Shown: positions 27,354 to 38,839, counted from the first letter of the stretch. The stretch: DNA of 64,000 nt from Arthrobacter sp. MN05-02 (GCA_004001285.1 AP018697.1:2108001-2172000); one strand, 5' to 3'. The notes: generated by a model not told the origin, from the letters alone. Translations and numbers: made by a program.

Positions 27354-28283
27354 TCAGGCCACCCCGACGGCGTCGAGCGCCAGCACGGCATGGACGCCCC
27401 AGGTCAGGTTGGCGATCTGCGTGATCCGGAGGTCGACGACGGAACTGGAGAGGGCCAGTGCCGCCTTCCGCTCCAGGCCGTACAACAGCTGGAGCCAGGT
27501 GAGCATGGCGCCGAGCGCTTCCGCCGTCGCCCGGTTGAGGTCCGCATCGAATCCGAACGTGATGCGGGCCGACGGAGTGAGCGCGTGGATGCTCGCGAGC
27601 GGCGCATCCCGGACGAGGTCGACCGTGACGGTCGTCGTCATGCCGCACTCGATGGCCGTGCCGCCCACCTCCCCGTCGCCCTGCGCCGCATGCCCGTCGC
27701 CGAGGTGGAGCAGCGCGCCGGGCACCGTGACGGGCAGGAACAGGGTGGAGCCGGCCGTCAGTTCCCGGCAGTCGATGTTGCCGCCACCCGCCGCCCGGGG
27801 CGGCGTGGTCGAATGGTCCCCCGCCTCGGCCGGCGGCAGCCCCACCACACCGAGGAACGGGGCGAGGCGGACGACGTGCCCGTACTGGTCGGTCCCGGTC
27901 CCGGCGTGCCGGTCGAGGTCCCACAGCAGCCACGCCGGATCCGTCCCCTCGAGGCCCAGGCTGCGCATGAAGGCGTCGTCCCGCTTCCCGGACACGGTCC
28001 AGCCCCAGTCCGCGGGCTCGAGCGCTTCGAACCGGACGGCGAGCACGTCACCCGGCTCGGCCCCGGTGACCTCGATGGGTCCGGTGAGCGCACGTCCGCG
28101 CCGGTCCGGGAAGCGGTAGGGCGTGACGGCTCCCGGCGACTCCTGCCGCTCGAGGTGCCCCCACGCGTCGAGCGACTCGACGACGACGCGGTCGCCCGGC
28201 TCGATCCGCAGGACGGCGGGAGTGTCCCTCGAGAGGACCTGCGTCGCGGTGCAGGCGTCGGCGGGTAACCGGTGCGTGACCAT
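27354..28283 (-). CDS. acetamidase/formamidase-family protein
   Basis: A 309-residue protein of the FmdA/AmdA acetamidase-formamidase family, which hydrolyses short-chain amides to acid and ammonia. Recognisable features are IEPGDRVVVES near residue 28, the segment LTGPIEVTGAEPGDVLAV, GNIDCRELTAGSTLFLPV, LLHLGDGHAAQGDGEVGG (a likely metal-binding region with Asp/His) and CGMTTTVTVDL. ATG at 28283 was chosen because AAGGTACCGATG places it after a purine-rich site, and the in-frame upstream extension runs into serA. It lies 13 bases after the serA stop. Confidence 0.85.
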   Translation of the reverse strand: MVTHRLPADACTATQVLSRDTPAVLRIEPGDRVVVESLDAWGHLERQESPGAVTPYRFPDRRGRALTGPIEVTGAEPGDVLAVRFEALEPADWGWTVSGKRDDAFMRSLGLEGTDPAWLLWDLDRHAGTGTDQYGHVVRLAPFLGVVGLPPAEAGDHSTTPPRAAGGGNIDCRELTAGSTLFLPVTVPGALLHLGDGHAAQGDGEVGGTAIECGMTTTVTVDLVRDAPLASIHALTPSARITFGFDADLNRATAEALGAMLTWLQLLYGLERKAALALSSSVVDLRITQIANLTWGVHAVLALDAVGVA

Positions 28284-28296
28284 CGGTACCTTCCGC

Positions 28297-29889
28297 TCAG
28301 CCCTGCAGGTCCACTTCGCGGGCCACGGTGGCTCCGATCTCGGCGCGGATCGCGTCGAGGACGTCCTGCGGCACGGAGCTGTCGACGGTGAGCAGGGACA
28401 ACGCCTGGCCGCCCTCCTTGTTCCGCGCCACCTGCATGCCGGCGATGTTGATGTCCCGCTCACCGAGGAGCCGCCCGAGTGCTCCGATCACGCCGGGGCG
28501 GTCGGTGTAGAGCAGCACCAGCAGGTGGTCGCTGATGGGGATCTCCAGGTCGTAGCCGTTGACCCCGACGAGCTTCTCGACCTGCTTCGGTCCGGTCAGC
28601 GTCCCGGCCACCGAGATCTGGCTGCCGTCGGAGAGGGCGCCGCGCAGCCGGAGGACGTTGCGGTACTCCTCCGATTCGGGCGTGGTGACGAGTCGGGAGG
28701 TGATGCCGCGCTGCTCCGCGAGGACGGGCGCGTTCACGTAGGAGACCTGCTCCGACACGACGTCGGTGAACACGCCCTTGAGCGCGGCCAGCTCGAGGGC
28801 CTTGACGTCGAGGGATGCGATCTCGCCGGCCACCTCGATGTCGATGGAGGTCAGGGAGGCGTGGGTCAGCGCCGTGAAGATACGGCCGAGCTTCTCCATG
28901 AGCGGGATGCCGGGACGCACGGCCGGATCGATCACGCCACCCGCGACGTTCACGGCGTCGGGCACGAGCTCACCGGCGAGGGCCAGGCGGACCGACCTGG
29001 CGACGGAGATCCCGGCCTTCTCCTGGGCCTCCTCGGTGGATGCCCCGAGGTGGGGGGTCACCACGACGCTGTCGTGCGCGAAGAACGGGAGGTCGGTGCT
29101 GGGCTCACGGACGAAGACGTCGACGCCGGCTCCGGCGATCAGGCCCTGCTCGAGAGCGGTGTGCAGTGCTTCCTCGTCGACGAGGCCGCCGCGTGCCACG
29201 TTGACCACGTAGGCGGTGTCCTTCATGATCGCGAAGGCGTCCGCGCCGAGCATCCCGACGGTCTCGGGCGTCTTGGGCATGTGGATCGTCACGAAGTCCG
29301 ACTCGCGGAGCAGTTCGTCGAGGGACACGAGGCGGACCCCGAGCTGTGCCGCCCGCGCAGAGGTGACGTAGGGGTCGTACGCGAGGATCTGGGTGCCGAA
29401 GCCCTGGAGGCGCGCGGCCACGAGGGCGCCGATGCGGCCGAGCCCGATGATGCCGATGTTCTTCTCGTACAGCTCGGTGCCCGAGTACTTCGACCGCTTC
29501 CACTCCCCCGCCTTCAGGGCGGAACTGGCCTGCGGGATGTTCCGGGCCAGGCTGAGGATGTGCCCTACGGTGAGCTCGGCGGCGGAGATGATGTTCGACG
29601 TCGGGGCGTTGACGACCATGACGCCGGCGTGCGTGGCCGCCTTGATGTCGACGTTGTCGAGGCCCACTCCCGCGCGGGCGATGACCTTCAGCTTCGGTGC
29701 CGCGCGGATGGCCTCCTCGTCCATCCGGGTCGCCGAGCGGACGAGGACGGCGTCGACGTCGGCGAGCGCTGCGAGCAGCTGGGAGCGGTCCGCTCCGTCG
29801 GTGCTGCGGATCTCGAAGTCCGGGCCGAGTGCTTCGACGGTGGCGGGTGAGAGTTCCTCGGCGAGGAGGACGACGGGCTTGGGGGTCAC
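28297..29889 (-). CDS. serA: D-3-phosphoglycerate dehydrogenase (long, ACT-regulated form)
   Basis: A 530-residue NAD-dependent enzyme that oxidises 3-phosphoglycerate in the first step of serine synthesis. The Rossmann motif GIIGLGRIGALVA lies near residue 148. The catalytic Arg is in NVARGGLVDE near 233, Glu in the following segment and His in TPHLGASTEEAQ near 281. Residues 320-445 form the allosteric substrate-binding domain and the C-terminal 75 residues an ACT domain (YTDRPGVIGALGRLLGERDINIAGMQ), the serine-feedback architecture of mycobacterial SerA. It precedes the acetamidase-family gene and follows ilvC across a terminator. Confidence 0.97.
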   Translation of the reverse strand: MTPKPVVLLAEELSPATVEALGPDFEIRSTDGADRSQLLAALADVDAVLVRSATRMDEEAIRAAPKLKVIARAGVGLDNVDIKAATHAGVMVVNAPTSNIISAAELTVGHILSLARNIPQASSALKAGEWKRSKYSGTELYEKNIGIIGLGRIGALVAARLQGFGTQILAYDPYVTSARAAQLGVRLVSLDELLRESDFVTIHMPKTPETVGMLGADAFAIMKDTAYVVNVARGGLVDEEALHTALEQGLIAGAGVDVFVREPSTDLPFFAHDSVVVTPHLGASTEEAQEKAGISVARSVRLALAGELVPDAVNVAGGVIDPAVRPGIPLMEKLGRIFTALTHASLTSIDIEVAGEIASLDVKALELAALKGVFTDVVSEQVSYVNAPVLAEQRGITSRLVTTPESEEYRNVLRLRGALSDGSQISVAGTLTGPKQVEKLVGVNGYDLEIPISDHLLVLLYTDRPGVIGALGRLLGERDINIAGMQVARNKEGGQALSLLTVDSSVPQDVLDAIRAEIGATVAREVDLQG

Positions 29890-29962
29890 GGGAGGTTCCT
29901 TCTGCGGATTTCGGCGGTTCAGGCGGGACGGACCCGGCCCGGTTCAGGGGCCGGACATACGT

Positions 29963-30011
29963 CCGGCAGGACACCTGCTCGTCGCTGAGCGTTGACCATG
30001 TGTCCTGCCGG
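29963..30011 (-). terminator. terminator downstream of ilvC
   Basis: A perfect 12-bp stem, CCGGCAGGACAC with GTGTCCTGCCGG, around a 25-base loop. It lies 14 bases after the ilvC stop and just before serA on the minus strand. There is no strong T tract, so termination may be partial. Confidence 0.6.
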
Positions 30012-30024
30012 CTGGGGGCGGGCG

Positions 30025-31614
<1,590 letters not shown>

Positions 31615-33495
31615 TCAGTCCTCCTGCTCCCAGGTCGGGGTCATGTTGCGGGCGATCTGGATGAGGTCGTTGCTGACGCCCGCGGGGACCATCGGCCACA
31701 CCATGGAATCGCGGCTCACCACGAAGTCGATGACGACGGGGCGGTCGTTGATCGCCAGCGCCTGCTCGATGGTGGCGTCGATGTCCTCGTCGCGCTCGCA
31801 GCGCAGGCCCACGCAGCCGTAGGCGTCCGCGAGCTTCACGAAGTCAGGGACGCGGACGGTGTCGTGCCCCGTGTTCAGGTCGGTGTTCGAGTACCGGCCC
31901 TCGTAGAAGAGGGTCTGCCACTGCCGCACCATGCCGAGCGAGGAGTTGTTGATGACCGCGACCTTGATCGGGATGTTGTTGATGACGCAGGTGGCCAGTT
32001 CCTGGTTGGTCATCTGGAAGCAGCCGTCCCCGTCGATCGCCCAGACCACGCGGTCCGGGTTGCCGACCTTGGCGCCCATCGCGGCCGGCACGGAGTAGCC
32101 CATGGTGCCGAGTCCGCCGGAGTTGAGCCAGGCGTGCGGGCGCTCGTACTGGATGAACTGCGCCGCCCACATCTGGTGCTGTCCCACACCGGAGACGAAG
32201 ACGCCCTCGGGACCCGTGAGTTCACCGATGCGCTTGATGACCTGCTGCGGCGCGGAGAGGCCGTCGTCGGGCTGGGTGAAGCCGACGGGGTAGGTCTCGC
32301 GCAGGTGTCCGAGCGTCTTCCACCAGGCGGAGATGTCGGGGCGCCCCTGCGCCTCGAAGGATTCGCGCACGGCCGCCGTCAGCTCGGGGATGATCTCCTT
32401 GACCGACCCGACGATCGGCACGTCCGCCGTACGGTTCTTGGAGATCTCCGCCGGGTCGATGTCCGCGTGGATGACCTTCGCGTGCGGCGCGAAGCTGGAG
32501 AGCACACCCGTGACGCGGTCGTCGAAGCGCGCGCCGAGGGTGATCAGGAGGTCCGCCTGCTGCAGGGCGGTCACGGCCGAGACGGACCCGTGCATGCCGG
32601 GCATGCCCACGTGCTGGTCGTGGGAGTCCGGGAAGACGCCGCGGGCCATCAGTGTGGTGACCACCGGCGCGCCGACGAGTTCGGCGAGCTCCTTCAGTTC
32701 GGCCGCGGCATGGGCCTTGACGACGCCGCCGCCCACGTAGAAGACCGGGCGCTGCGAGGCGCTGATCAGGCGTGCGGCCTCGCGCACCTGCTTGGAGTGT
32801 CCGCGGACCACGGGCCGGTAGCCGGGGATGTCCACCTTCGGCGGCCAGGAGAAGGTCATCTTCGACTGCTGGGCGTCCTTGGCGACGTCGACCAGCACCG
32901 GGCCGGGGCGTCCCGTGGTGGCGATGTGGAACGCCTCGGCGAGCACGCGCGGGATGTCCTGGGCGTCCGTGACGAGGTAGGAGTGCTTGGTGATCGGCAT
33001 GGTGATGCCGACGATGTCCGCTTCCTGGAAGGCGTCCGAGCCGATGAAGGCGCTGGAGACCTGGCCCGTGATGGCGACCATGGGTACGGAGTCCATGTGG
33101 GCGTCCGCGATGGCGGTCACGAGGTTGGTGGCCCCGGGGCCCGAGGTCGCGATGCAGACTCCCGGCCGGCCCGTCACCATGGCGTAGCCCTGCGCCGCGT
33201 GCCCCGCGCCCTGCTCGTGCCGCACCAGGATGTGGCGGAGCTTCGTGGAGGCCATCAGCGGGTCGTACGTCGGGAGGATCGCGCCGCCGGGAAGGCCGAA
33301 GACGTCGTCGACACCAAGTTCCTCGAGCGATCGGACGATCGCCGCGGAGCCGAGCATCTCGACGGGGCCCACGACACGGTTGGGTCCGCGGACCGCACTC
33401 GCCGGGACGGCGGTCGGAGTCTCACGCGCGGGTGCTGCGGGAGGTGCTGGCCTTGCTGCCAGCAACGCTGGGCTGATGGGCGATCCCTTGGACAT
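31615..33495 (-). CDS. ilvB: acetolactate synthase large (catalytic) subunit
   Basis: A 626-residue ThDP-dependent enzyme making acetolactate or acetohydroxybutyrate. The catalytic glutamate is in [15 protein letters not shown] near residue 94, the FAD/central domain includes [10 protein letters not shown], and the ThDP-Mg motif begins [12 protein letters not shown] in the C-terminal third. Residues 1-42 are an Ala/Pro-rich extension. ATG at 33495 was chosen because AAGGAAG precedes it and the alternative upstream TTG falls directly after the attenuator hairpin. The gene follows a Val/Leu-rich leader peptide and terminator, so transcription is probably controlled by charged branched-chain tRNA levels. 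Confidence 0.97.
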   Translation of the reverse strand: MSKGSPISPALLAARPAPPAAPARETPTAVPASAVRGPNRVVGPVEMLGSAAIVRSLEELGVDDVFGLPGGAILPTYDPLMASTKLRHILVRHEQGAGHAAQGYAMVTGRPGVCIATSGPGATNLVTAIADAHMDSVPMVAITGQVSSAFIGSDAFQEADIVGITMPITKHSYLVTDAQDIPRVLAEAFHIATTGRPGPVLVDVAKDAQQSKMTFSWPPKVDIPGYRPVVRGHSKQVREAARLISASQRPVFYVGGGVVKAHAAAELKELAELVGAPVVTTLMARGVFPDSHDQHVGMPGMHGSVSAVTALQQADLLITLGARFDDRVTGVLSSFAPHAKVIHADIDPAEISKNRTADVPIVGSVKEIIPELTAAVRESFEAQGRPDISAWWKTLGHLRETYPVGFTQPDDGLSAPQQVIKRIGELTGPEGVFVSGVGQHQMWAAQFIQYERPHAWLNSGGLGTMGYSVPAAMGAKVGNPDRVVWAIDGDGCFQMTNQELATCVINNIPIKVAVINNSSLGMVRQWQTLFYEGRYSNTDLNTGHDTVRVPDFVKLADAYGCVGLRCERDEDIDATIEQALAINDRPVVIDFVVSRDSMVWPMVPAGVSNDLIQIARNMTPTWEQED

Positions 33496-33589
33496 CTTCG
33501 ACTTCCTTTGGAGCGTTCGCTGCACTGCTGCAGTTCTGACTGCGGACGGAGTTCCGCGCGCTTCTTCCTCGCTGACAGGGTGTGTCGAC

Positions 33590-33627
33590 AAAAAAACCCC
33601 TCAGCCTTGTCGGGCTCTGCGAGGGGT
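33590..33627 (-). terminator. ilvB attenuator terminator
   Basis: On the minus strand the stem ACCCCTC pairs with GAGGGGT around a loop of about 18 bases and is followed by seven T, an intrinsic terminator about 95 bases upstream of the ilvB ATG. Together with the leader peptide and a competing upstream hairpin it forms a transcription attenuator. Confidence 0.85.
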
Positions 33628-33660
33628 TGCGCGTGACTGTAGTCGTCTACCGGACGGGCT

Positions 33661-33708
33661 TCAGGCCACGCGCTGGGTAAGGACGACGACTACGGGTTGG
33701 AGCTGCAT
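33661..33708 (-). CDS. ilvB leader peptide (attenuator)
   Basis: A 15-residue leader, MQLQPVVVVLTQRVA, with four consecutive valines and nearby leucines. Stalling of ribosomes at the valine run would let GTAGTCGTC (which encodes the Val codons) stay unpaired from GACGACTAC about 45 bases downstream and prevent terminator formation. No Shine-Dalgarno site precedes the ATG (context AACTACAGGTATG), so it may be leaderless. The same type of ilvBNC attenuation is known in Corynebacterium glutamicum; here the peptide and both hairpins are visible directly. Confidence 0.85.
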   Translation of the reverse strand: MQLQPVVVVLTQRVA

Positions 33709-33714
33709 ACCTGT

Positions 33715-33744
33715 AGTTTCCCGGCCCCCGCGAAAGGGTGTCAA
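33715..33744 (-). promoter_or_regulatory. putative ilvB promoter
   Basis: On the minus strand a perfect TTGACA -35 box (33739-33744) lies upstream of the leader peptide, with a weak -10 such as GAAACT (33715-33720) after 18 bases. Transcription would then begin at or very near the leader ATG. Confidence 0.5.
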
Positions 33745-33779
33745 ACGCTCCCCTCCCTGTCTCACATGCTGGACAGGGC

Positions 33780-33794
33780 GTCCAGTTAGTGGAC
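33780..33794. promoter_or_regulatory. inverted repeat upstream of the ilvB promoter
   Basis: GTCCA-GTTAG-TGGAC, 5-base perfect arms around a 5-base centre, lies 36 bases upstream of the -35 box. Its arm-spacer layout resembles the palindrome beside leuC but the arm sequence differs. It may be a regulator site for ilvB or for the end of ilvD. Confidence 0.35.
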
Positions 33795-33854
33795 ATTAAC
33801 GAGCGCGGAGCCCGGGACGGAGATCGCCTCCGGCCCGGACCCTGCCGGCGTCGT

Positions 33855-35558
33855 CTAGCCCGTGTACGCGCCCATGGACGCGGAGTGCACGAGTTTCGCG
33901 TACTTCGCCAGGACACCCTTCGTGTAGCGGGCCGGGAGCGGCTCCCATCCCACCCTGCGCTGCTCGAGTTCTGCTTCGTCGACGAGGAGATCGAAGCTCT
34001 TGGCCGCGATGTCGACGCGGATGCGGTCGCCGTCGCGCACGAAGGCGATGGGGCCGCCGTCGACCGCCTCGGGCGCCACGTGCCCGATGCACAGTCCCGT
34101 GGTGCCTCCGGAGAACCGGCCGTCGGTCAGGAGGAGGACGTCCCTGCCGAGACCGGCACCCTTGATGGCGCCGGTGATGGCGAGCATCTCGCGCATGCCG
34201 GGGCCGCCCTTGGGTCCCTCGTAGCGGATGACGAGGACGTCGCCGGGCTTGATCTCGCCGGCATCGAGCGCGTCGAGGGCGCCCTGCTCACGCTCGAACA
34301 CGCGGGCGGAGCCCTCGAAGACGTCGGCATCGAAGCCGGCACTCTTCACGACGGCACCCTCGGGGGCGAGCGAGCCGTGCAGGATGGTGATGCCGCCGGT
34401 CCTGTGCAGCGGGTTGTCGAGCGCGCGAAGGATCTTGCCGTCGAGGTCCGGCGGATCGATCTCCGCGAGGTTCTCCGCGAGCGTCTTGCCGGTCACCGTC
34501 AGGCAGTCGCCGTGCAGCAGGCCTGCATCCAGGAGCGCCTTCATGATGACCGGCACGCCGCCCACCTTGTCGACGTCGAACATGACGTAGCGCCCGAAGG
34601 GCTTGAGGTCGCCCAGGTGCGGGATCCGGTCGCCGATGCGGGTGAAGTCGTCGAGCGTGAGGTCCACCTCGGCCTCGCGGGCGATCGCCAGGAGGTGGAG
34701 GACGGCGTTCGTCGAGCCGCCGAACGCCATGGTGACCGCGATGGCGTTCTCGAAGGCCTTCTTCGTCATGATGTCGCGGGCCGTGATGCCGAGGCGCAGC
34801 AGGTTCACGACCGCCTCGCCGGACTTCCGCGCGTACATGTCGCGGCGGCGGTCCGCCGAGGGCGGCGCTGCCGAGCCGGGCAGGGACATCCCGAGGGCCT
34901 CACCGATGCAGGCCATGGTGTTCGCCGTGTACATCCCGCCGCAGGCACCCTCACCGGGGCAGACGGCGCGTTCGATGCTGTCGAGGTCCTTCAGGCTCAT
35001 CTTGCCCGCAGCGCAGGCGCCGACCGCCTCGAAGGCGTCGATGAGGGTGACTTCCTTCTCGGTGCCGTCCTCGAGCTTCGCGAATCCCGGCATGATCGTC
35101 CCCGCGTACAGGAACACGGAGGCGAGGTCGAGGCGGGCCGCCGCCATGAGCATGCCCGGCAGCGACTTGTCGCAGCCGGCGAGGAGGACGGAGCCGTCGA
35201 TGCGTTCGGCCTGCATCACCGTCTCGACGGAATCCGCGATGACCTCACGGGAGACGAGCGAGAAATGCATCCCCTCGTGGCCCATCGAGATGCCGTCGGA
35301 CACCGAGATCGTGCCGAACTGCATGGGGAATCCGCCGCCGTCGTGCACGCCCTCCTTAGCCCCCTCCGCGAGGCGGTTGAGGGACAGGTTGCAGGGCGTG
35401 ATCTCGTTCCAGGAGCTGGCGACGCCGATCTGGGGTTTGGCGAAATCCTCGTCGCCCATGCCCACGGCACGCAACATCCCGCGGGACGGTGCGGCGTGGA
35501 TGCCGTCCGTGACGACGCGGCTTCTTGGCTTGATGTCTGGAGTTGTTTCCACGGTCAT
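33855..35558 (-). CDS. ilvD: dihydroxy-acid dehydratase
   Basis: A 567-residue Fe-S dehydratase, the third common step of branched-chain amino-acid synthesis. Cluster and active-site motifs are [14 protein letters not shown] near residue 50, [14 protein letters not shown] near 120 and [16 protein letters not shown] near 195; C-terminal [19 protein letters not shown] is also characteristic. ATG at 35558 (MTVETTP) is preferred over TTG two codons upstream. It lies upstream of the ilvBNC operon, transcribed in the same direction but separated by the ilvB promoter and leader. No obvious attenuator precedes ilvD itself. Confidence 0.97.
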   Translation of the reverse strand: MTVETTPDIKPRSRVVTDGIHAAPSRGMLRAVGMGDEDFAKPQIGVASSWNEITPCNLSLNRLAEGAKEGVHDGGGFPMQFGTISVSDGISMGHEGMHFSLVSREVIADSVETVMQAERIDGSVLLAGCDKSLPGMLMAAARLDLASVFLYAGTIMPGFAKLEDGTEKEVTLIDAFEAVGACAAGKMSLKDLDSIERAVCPGEGACGGMYTANTMACIGEALGMSLPGSAAPPSADRRRDMYARKSGEAVVNLLRLGITARDIMTKKAFENAIAVTMAFGGSTNAVLHLLAIAREAEVDLTLDDFTRIGDRIPHLGDLKPFGRYVMFDVDKVGGVPVIMKALLDAGLLHGDCLTVTGKTLAENLAEIDPPDLDGKILRALDNPLHRTGGITILHGSLAPEGAVVKSAGFDADVFEGSARVFEREQGALDALDAGEIKPGDVLVIRYEGPKGGPGMREMLAITGAIKGAGLGRDVLLLTDGRFSGGTTGLCIGHVAPEAVDGGPIAFVRDGDRIRVDIAAKSFDLLVDEAELEQRRVGWEPLPARYTKGVLAKYAKLVHSASMGAYTG

Positions 35559-35780
35559 GGTCAAAGCCTAAGCCCGTGTTGCAGGCGGGTTTCGCCATGT
35601 GACCCCGCTGTTACAGCCTCCCGCGGAGGCCGCGGGAGAGGCTGCCCGGTCCGGCGCGACTCCTCGTGCTGCCCGATTCCCCTCCGGTACAGTGTGGATC
35701 CCGTGGGCGGGAAACGGCCCGGCCGCACCACGGACTCCCCGCGGGGACCGAACCGACAGCCCCTACCGCAACGGCGTGAT

Positions 35781-36239
35781 ATGACTCCCGATGAGACCCC
35801 TGCACCCAGCCGACCACTCGACGGCGGACAAGGGCTGAAGAACGCCCTGCGCCGGGTCTTCGACGGGCAGATCCCGAACTACGGCGACTACAACCTGGTC
35901 TTCGCGGCCCAGCAGTCCCGCGACGCGGGCTCGGCAGCCGTCGGCTACGTGGTCGGCTACCGCTGGAAGCCTGCGGAACTGATGATCGCACCGGTGGACC
36001 TGACGGCGATCACCGGTGCCGGTGTGCCCGTGGAGGTCAACATGACGAACCTCGCCCACGCCCTGCAGTGGGACGACGCCTCCTACGAGGTGGGCACGAG
36101 CACGGGCCGGATCTTCCGCTTCGGCGTGCTGGCCGATCCCGTCCTCGACATCGGTCCGGGCACCCCGCTGCGGCTGGCGCAGGACGAGGACCTGATCGAT
36201 TTCACCTCGTTCATGGACGCCTTCATCGCGATGGCGTGA
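35781..36239 (+). CDS. conserved hypothetical protein
   Basis: I do not recognise a named family in this 152-residue protein. It is soluble, mixed alpha/beta and acidic at the C-terminus, with NALRRVFDGQIPNYGDYNLV near residue 20, VGYVVGYRWKPAELMIAPVDL near 52 and DLIDFTSFMDAFIAMA at the end. No signal peptide, membrane segment or catalytic motif is evident. The start at ATG 35781 follows a 200-base gap from divergent ilvD. It is convergent with the 2-hydroxyacid dehydrogenase gene, five bases apart. Confidence 0.75.
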   Translation: MTPDETPAPSRPLDGGQGLKNALRRVFDGQIPNYGDYNLVFAAQQSRDAGSAAVGYVVGYRWKPAELMIAPVDLTAITGAGVPVEVNMTNLAHALQWDDASYEVGTSTGRIFRFGVLADPVLDIGPGTPLRLAQDEDLIDFTSFMDAFIAMA

Positions 36240-36244
36240 TCCGC

Positions 36245-37221
36245 CTATCGCCCCCAGGTCCCGCGCCGCACGAGGTTGACCGGCTCCTGTCCGCTGCCGA
36301 GCAGTTCCACCTGGCGCCTCAGCAGCGCGAGGATCCGCGGCGGGAAGGCTCCGGTGTTGCCTCCGACGTGCGGTGTGATGATCACTCCGGGAGCGCTCCA
36401 CAGCGGATGGCCCTCGGGCAGGGGTTCGGGATCCACCACGTCGAGCGCGGCCTTCAGGCGCCCGGCCACGGCCTCGCTCGTCAGCGCCTCCGTGTCCACC
36501 ACCGCACCGCGCGCGACGTTGATCACCAGTGCCCCGTCCGGCAGGGCTGCGAGCACCTCGCGCCCCACGAGTCCCCGCGTCGCATCGGTGAGCGGCGTGA
36601 TCACGATCATGACGTCGTGGTGCGGAGCCAGGTCCACCAGTTCGTCGCTGCCGTGGACATGCCCCAGGTCGTCCTCGCGCGCGCGGTACTGCCGACCCTC
36701 GTGACCACCGCCTCGAAGGTGGCGAGCCGCTTGCGGATCTCCTCGCCGATCCCGCCGACACCCACCAGGAGCACGCGGCGGTCCGCGAGGCCCGGATAGC
36801 GGGCACTGTGCCACCGTCCCTCGGCCTGCTGGCGCACGGCGTCGTCGATCCCCCGCAGCGAGGCCAGGGCGAGACCGACGGCGAGTTCGGCGGTCGCCGC
36901 CGCATGGACGCCGGCGGCCGTCGCGATCGCGACGTCGGGCCCCACGAGGTCCGCGACGCCGTCGTACCCCGTGGACTGGGTGTGCACGAGCCGGAGGTTC
37001 GGAGCGGCATCGAGGGCGCCGTCCAGATGGGCGCGGCCCGTGTAGGGCAGGACGGCGGCGTCGAGGGCCGCCAGATCGAAGTCCTCGGGCGGTGTCGCGA
37101 AGTCCCAGAGCACGATCTCGACGGACGGCGAGGCGTCGGTCAGTGCGTCCCGCAGCTCGGCGGACGGGACGCTCAGGGTGCGGACGGTCTGGACAGGGGC
37201 GGCCGGTGCGGAATTCGTCAT
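36245..37221 (-). CDS. D-isomer-specific 2-hydroxyacid dehydrogenase (frameshift in this sequence)
   Basis: An NAD(P)-dependent 2-hydroxyacid dehydrogenase of about 325 residues. It has the Rossmann motif LLVGVGGIGEEIRKRL near residue 143, NVARGAVVDTEAL for the catalytic Arg, the Glu in DVVDPEPLPEGHPLW and the His in ITPHVGGNTGAFPP. The frame breaks at a CG dinucleotide repeat at 36676-36685: the first part reads RVGSTAR and should continue DDLGHVHGSDELVDL. One CG unit fewer, or one base more, restores it. Likely a glyoxylate/hydroxypyruvate reductase-like enzyme; the substrate is unknown. Confidence 0.82.
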
Positions 37222-37305
37222 GGCGCCAGCCTAGTGTCGGCGGACGCCCGCCCGTCCCGTCCTCGGTCGGTGGACACCCCTTCCACCCCGGCCTAGGGTC
37301 GGACC

Positions 37306-38437
37306 ATGTCAGCCGCAGCTCCACGGCGATCCGCCCGGGCAGCATCCCGCGCTCGCGTCCGCGCCATCTCCCCCGGCCGGCGCCGTCCTGCTGATCCTGC
37401 TCGCCGTCCCCGGCTGCTCGGATCGGGCCGAGGAGGAACCGGTGTATGCCGGGGCGTCCACCACCGCGGGCACGGCGGCGCCGCCTCCGGCCCTGCCCGT
37501 CCTGGCCTACGCGGGGGACGCCGTGACGGGCCTCGACCTGCCCTGGTCCGTCGTGGTGCTCGACGACGCCCTCCTCGTCGCCGAACGGGAGACCGGGGAA
37601 ATCGAACGCTACGACGGGACGGCCGGCGAAGTCATCGGCGTCATCCCCGAGGCAGCCTCGGCGGGGGGTGAGGGCGGCCTCCTCGGTCTCGCCGTCGCGC
37701 CCGGCCCGGACCCCGACGCGATCTACGCGTACTACACGTCGGCCGGCGACAACCGCGTGGTTCGGCTGCCGTGGATCGACGGACGCCTCGGGGCGCCGGA
37801 GCCGTTGCTGACGGGCATCCCTGCCGGCGACATCCACAACGGAGGCCGGCTGGCCTTCGGCCCGGACGGCCACCTGTACATCGGTACGGGGGATGCGGGC
37901 GCGCGCGGGAACGCCCGGGACGCATCGAGCCTGGGCGGCAAGATCCTCCGCATCACGGCCGACGGCGCGGTACCCGCCGACAACCCGACGCCCGGTTCCC
38001 CGGTCTACAGTGTCGGCCACCGCAACGTGCAGGGACTCGCGTGGGACTCGGCGGGCAGGCTCTGGGCCACGGAGTTCGGGCCGGAGGTCGACGACGAGCT
38101 GAACCTCATCGAACCCGGTTCCGACTACGGCTGGCCGGACGTCACGGGGGCGCCGCAGGACTCCCGGTTCGTCGATGCGCAGGTGGTCTGGCCGTCGACG
38201 GCGTCGTCCTCGCCGAGCGGCATGGCGATCGTCGACGACGTGGCGTACATCGGCGGCCTGCGGGGGCAGCGGCTGTGGCAGGTCCCCCTGGTCGACGGGA
38301 CGGCGGGCGAGCCGGTGAGCCACTTCGAGGGATCCTACGGCCGGCTGCGGGACGTGGTGGCCGGCAGCGACGGCTCGCTGCTGGTCGCGACGAACGAGCC
38401 CGGCAGCGCGAGGATCCTGCGCATCCGGACGGGCTGA
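37306..38437 (+). CDS. PQQ-dependent sugar dehydrogenase-like lipoprotein (frameshift in this sequence)
   Basis: A six-bladed propeller of the soluble aldose/glucose dehydrogenase family (GSDH), exported and probably lipid-anchored. The N-terminus has a basic region (RRSARAASRARVR), a hydrophobic core AVLLILLAVPGC with a lipobox-like cysteine, then the mature enzyme. Domain signatures are LPWSVVVLDDALLVAERETG, GGLLGLAVAPGP, DIHNGGRLAFGPDGHLYIGTGDAG, ILRITADG and VGHRNVQGLAWD. The signal peptide and enzyme are in different frames because of one extra C in the run at 37370-37374; with four C the protein is 376 residues. The oxidised sugar and cofactor use are unproven. Confidence 0.82.
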
Positions 38438-38542
38438 GGCCCGGACCGAACGGCTCGGTTTCATGTTTCCGCCGAAGTGCTGGTAGAGTTTCATGCTGTT
38501 GCGGATGACCTGAACGGGTGAAATCGGGAGGGGAAACGCCAC

Positions 38543-38615
38543 GCACCTCTAGCTCAATTGGCAGAGCAATTGACTCTTAATCAATGGGTTCCGGGTTCAA
38601 GTCCCGGGGGGTGCA
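38543..38615 (+). tRNA. tRNA-Lys (CTT)
   Basis: A 73-base cloverleaf. The acceptor GCACCTC pairs with GGGGTGC (one T-G pair), discriminator A. The D arm is GCTC-AATTGGCA-GAGC. The anticodon stem ATTGA/TCAAT holds the loop CTCTTAA with anticodon CTT. The T arm is CCGGG-TTCAAGT-CCCGG. CCA is not encoded. Confidence 0.96.
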
Positions 38616-38622
38616 CAACAGG

Positions 38623-38663
38623 ACCCCGTGTTCCAGGTCTCGCCGCCTGGGATGCGGGGTTTT
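38623..38663 (+). terminator. terminator after tRNA-Lys
   Basis: ACCCCG pairs with CGGGGT across about 26 bases and is followed by TTTTGT, starting eight bases after the tRNA-Lys 3' end. Confidence 0.6.
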
Positions 38664-38679
38664 GTCTTGCCCAGCACGA

Positions 38680-38713
38680 ACGCGCCCCATCCTCCTCGGA
38701 CGATGGGGCGCGT
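38680..38713 (-). terminator. strong hairpin terminator for the minus-strand small ORF
   Basis: A perfect 12-bp stem ACGCGCCCCATC around a 10-base loop. It lies 25 bases beyond the stop of a 33-residue minus-strand ORF and between it and tRNA-Lys, so it would terminate transcripts from both sides. Its presence supports the small ORF being transcribed. Confidence 0.6.
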
Positions 38714-38737
38714 CCGGCGTCGACAGGACGGGCCGGA

Positions 38738-38839
38738 TCAGTACAGCGGTTCGTCGGGTCCTGCGAGGACCACGGCGTTGTTCCGCACTCCACGGATCCA
38801 CCGCTTGAGGGCGATAGTGCCCCTTCTCAGAAACTTCAT
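38738..38839 (-). CDS. small cationic protein (33 aa), unknown
   Basis: A 33-residue ORF with a strongly basic N-terminal half (MKFLRRGTIALKRWIRGVR) and a neutral to acidic end, VVLAGPDEPLY. There is no cleavable signal peptide. A TATAAA -10-like box at 38886-38891 lies about 50 bases upstream, GGGAGAGG lies about 13 bases from the ATG, and a strong terminator follows, so the unit looks complete. Product function is unknown; an amphipathic membrane-associated peptide is plausible. Being short, it could still be a chance ORF. Confidence 0.45.
   Translation of the reverse strand: MKFLRRGTIALKRWIRGVRNNAVVLAGPDEPLY

Noticed and set aside
33496..33591. A longer ilvB start at TTG near 33591
   Set aside because: It falls immediately after the attenuator T run; ATG 33495 has a good ribosome binding site and fits the known ilvB layout.
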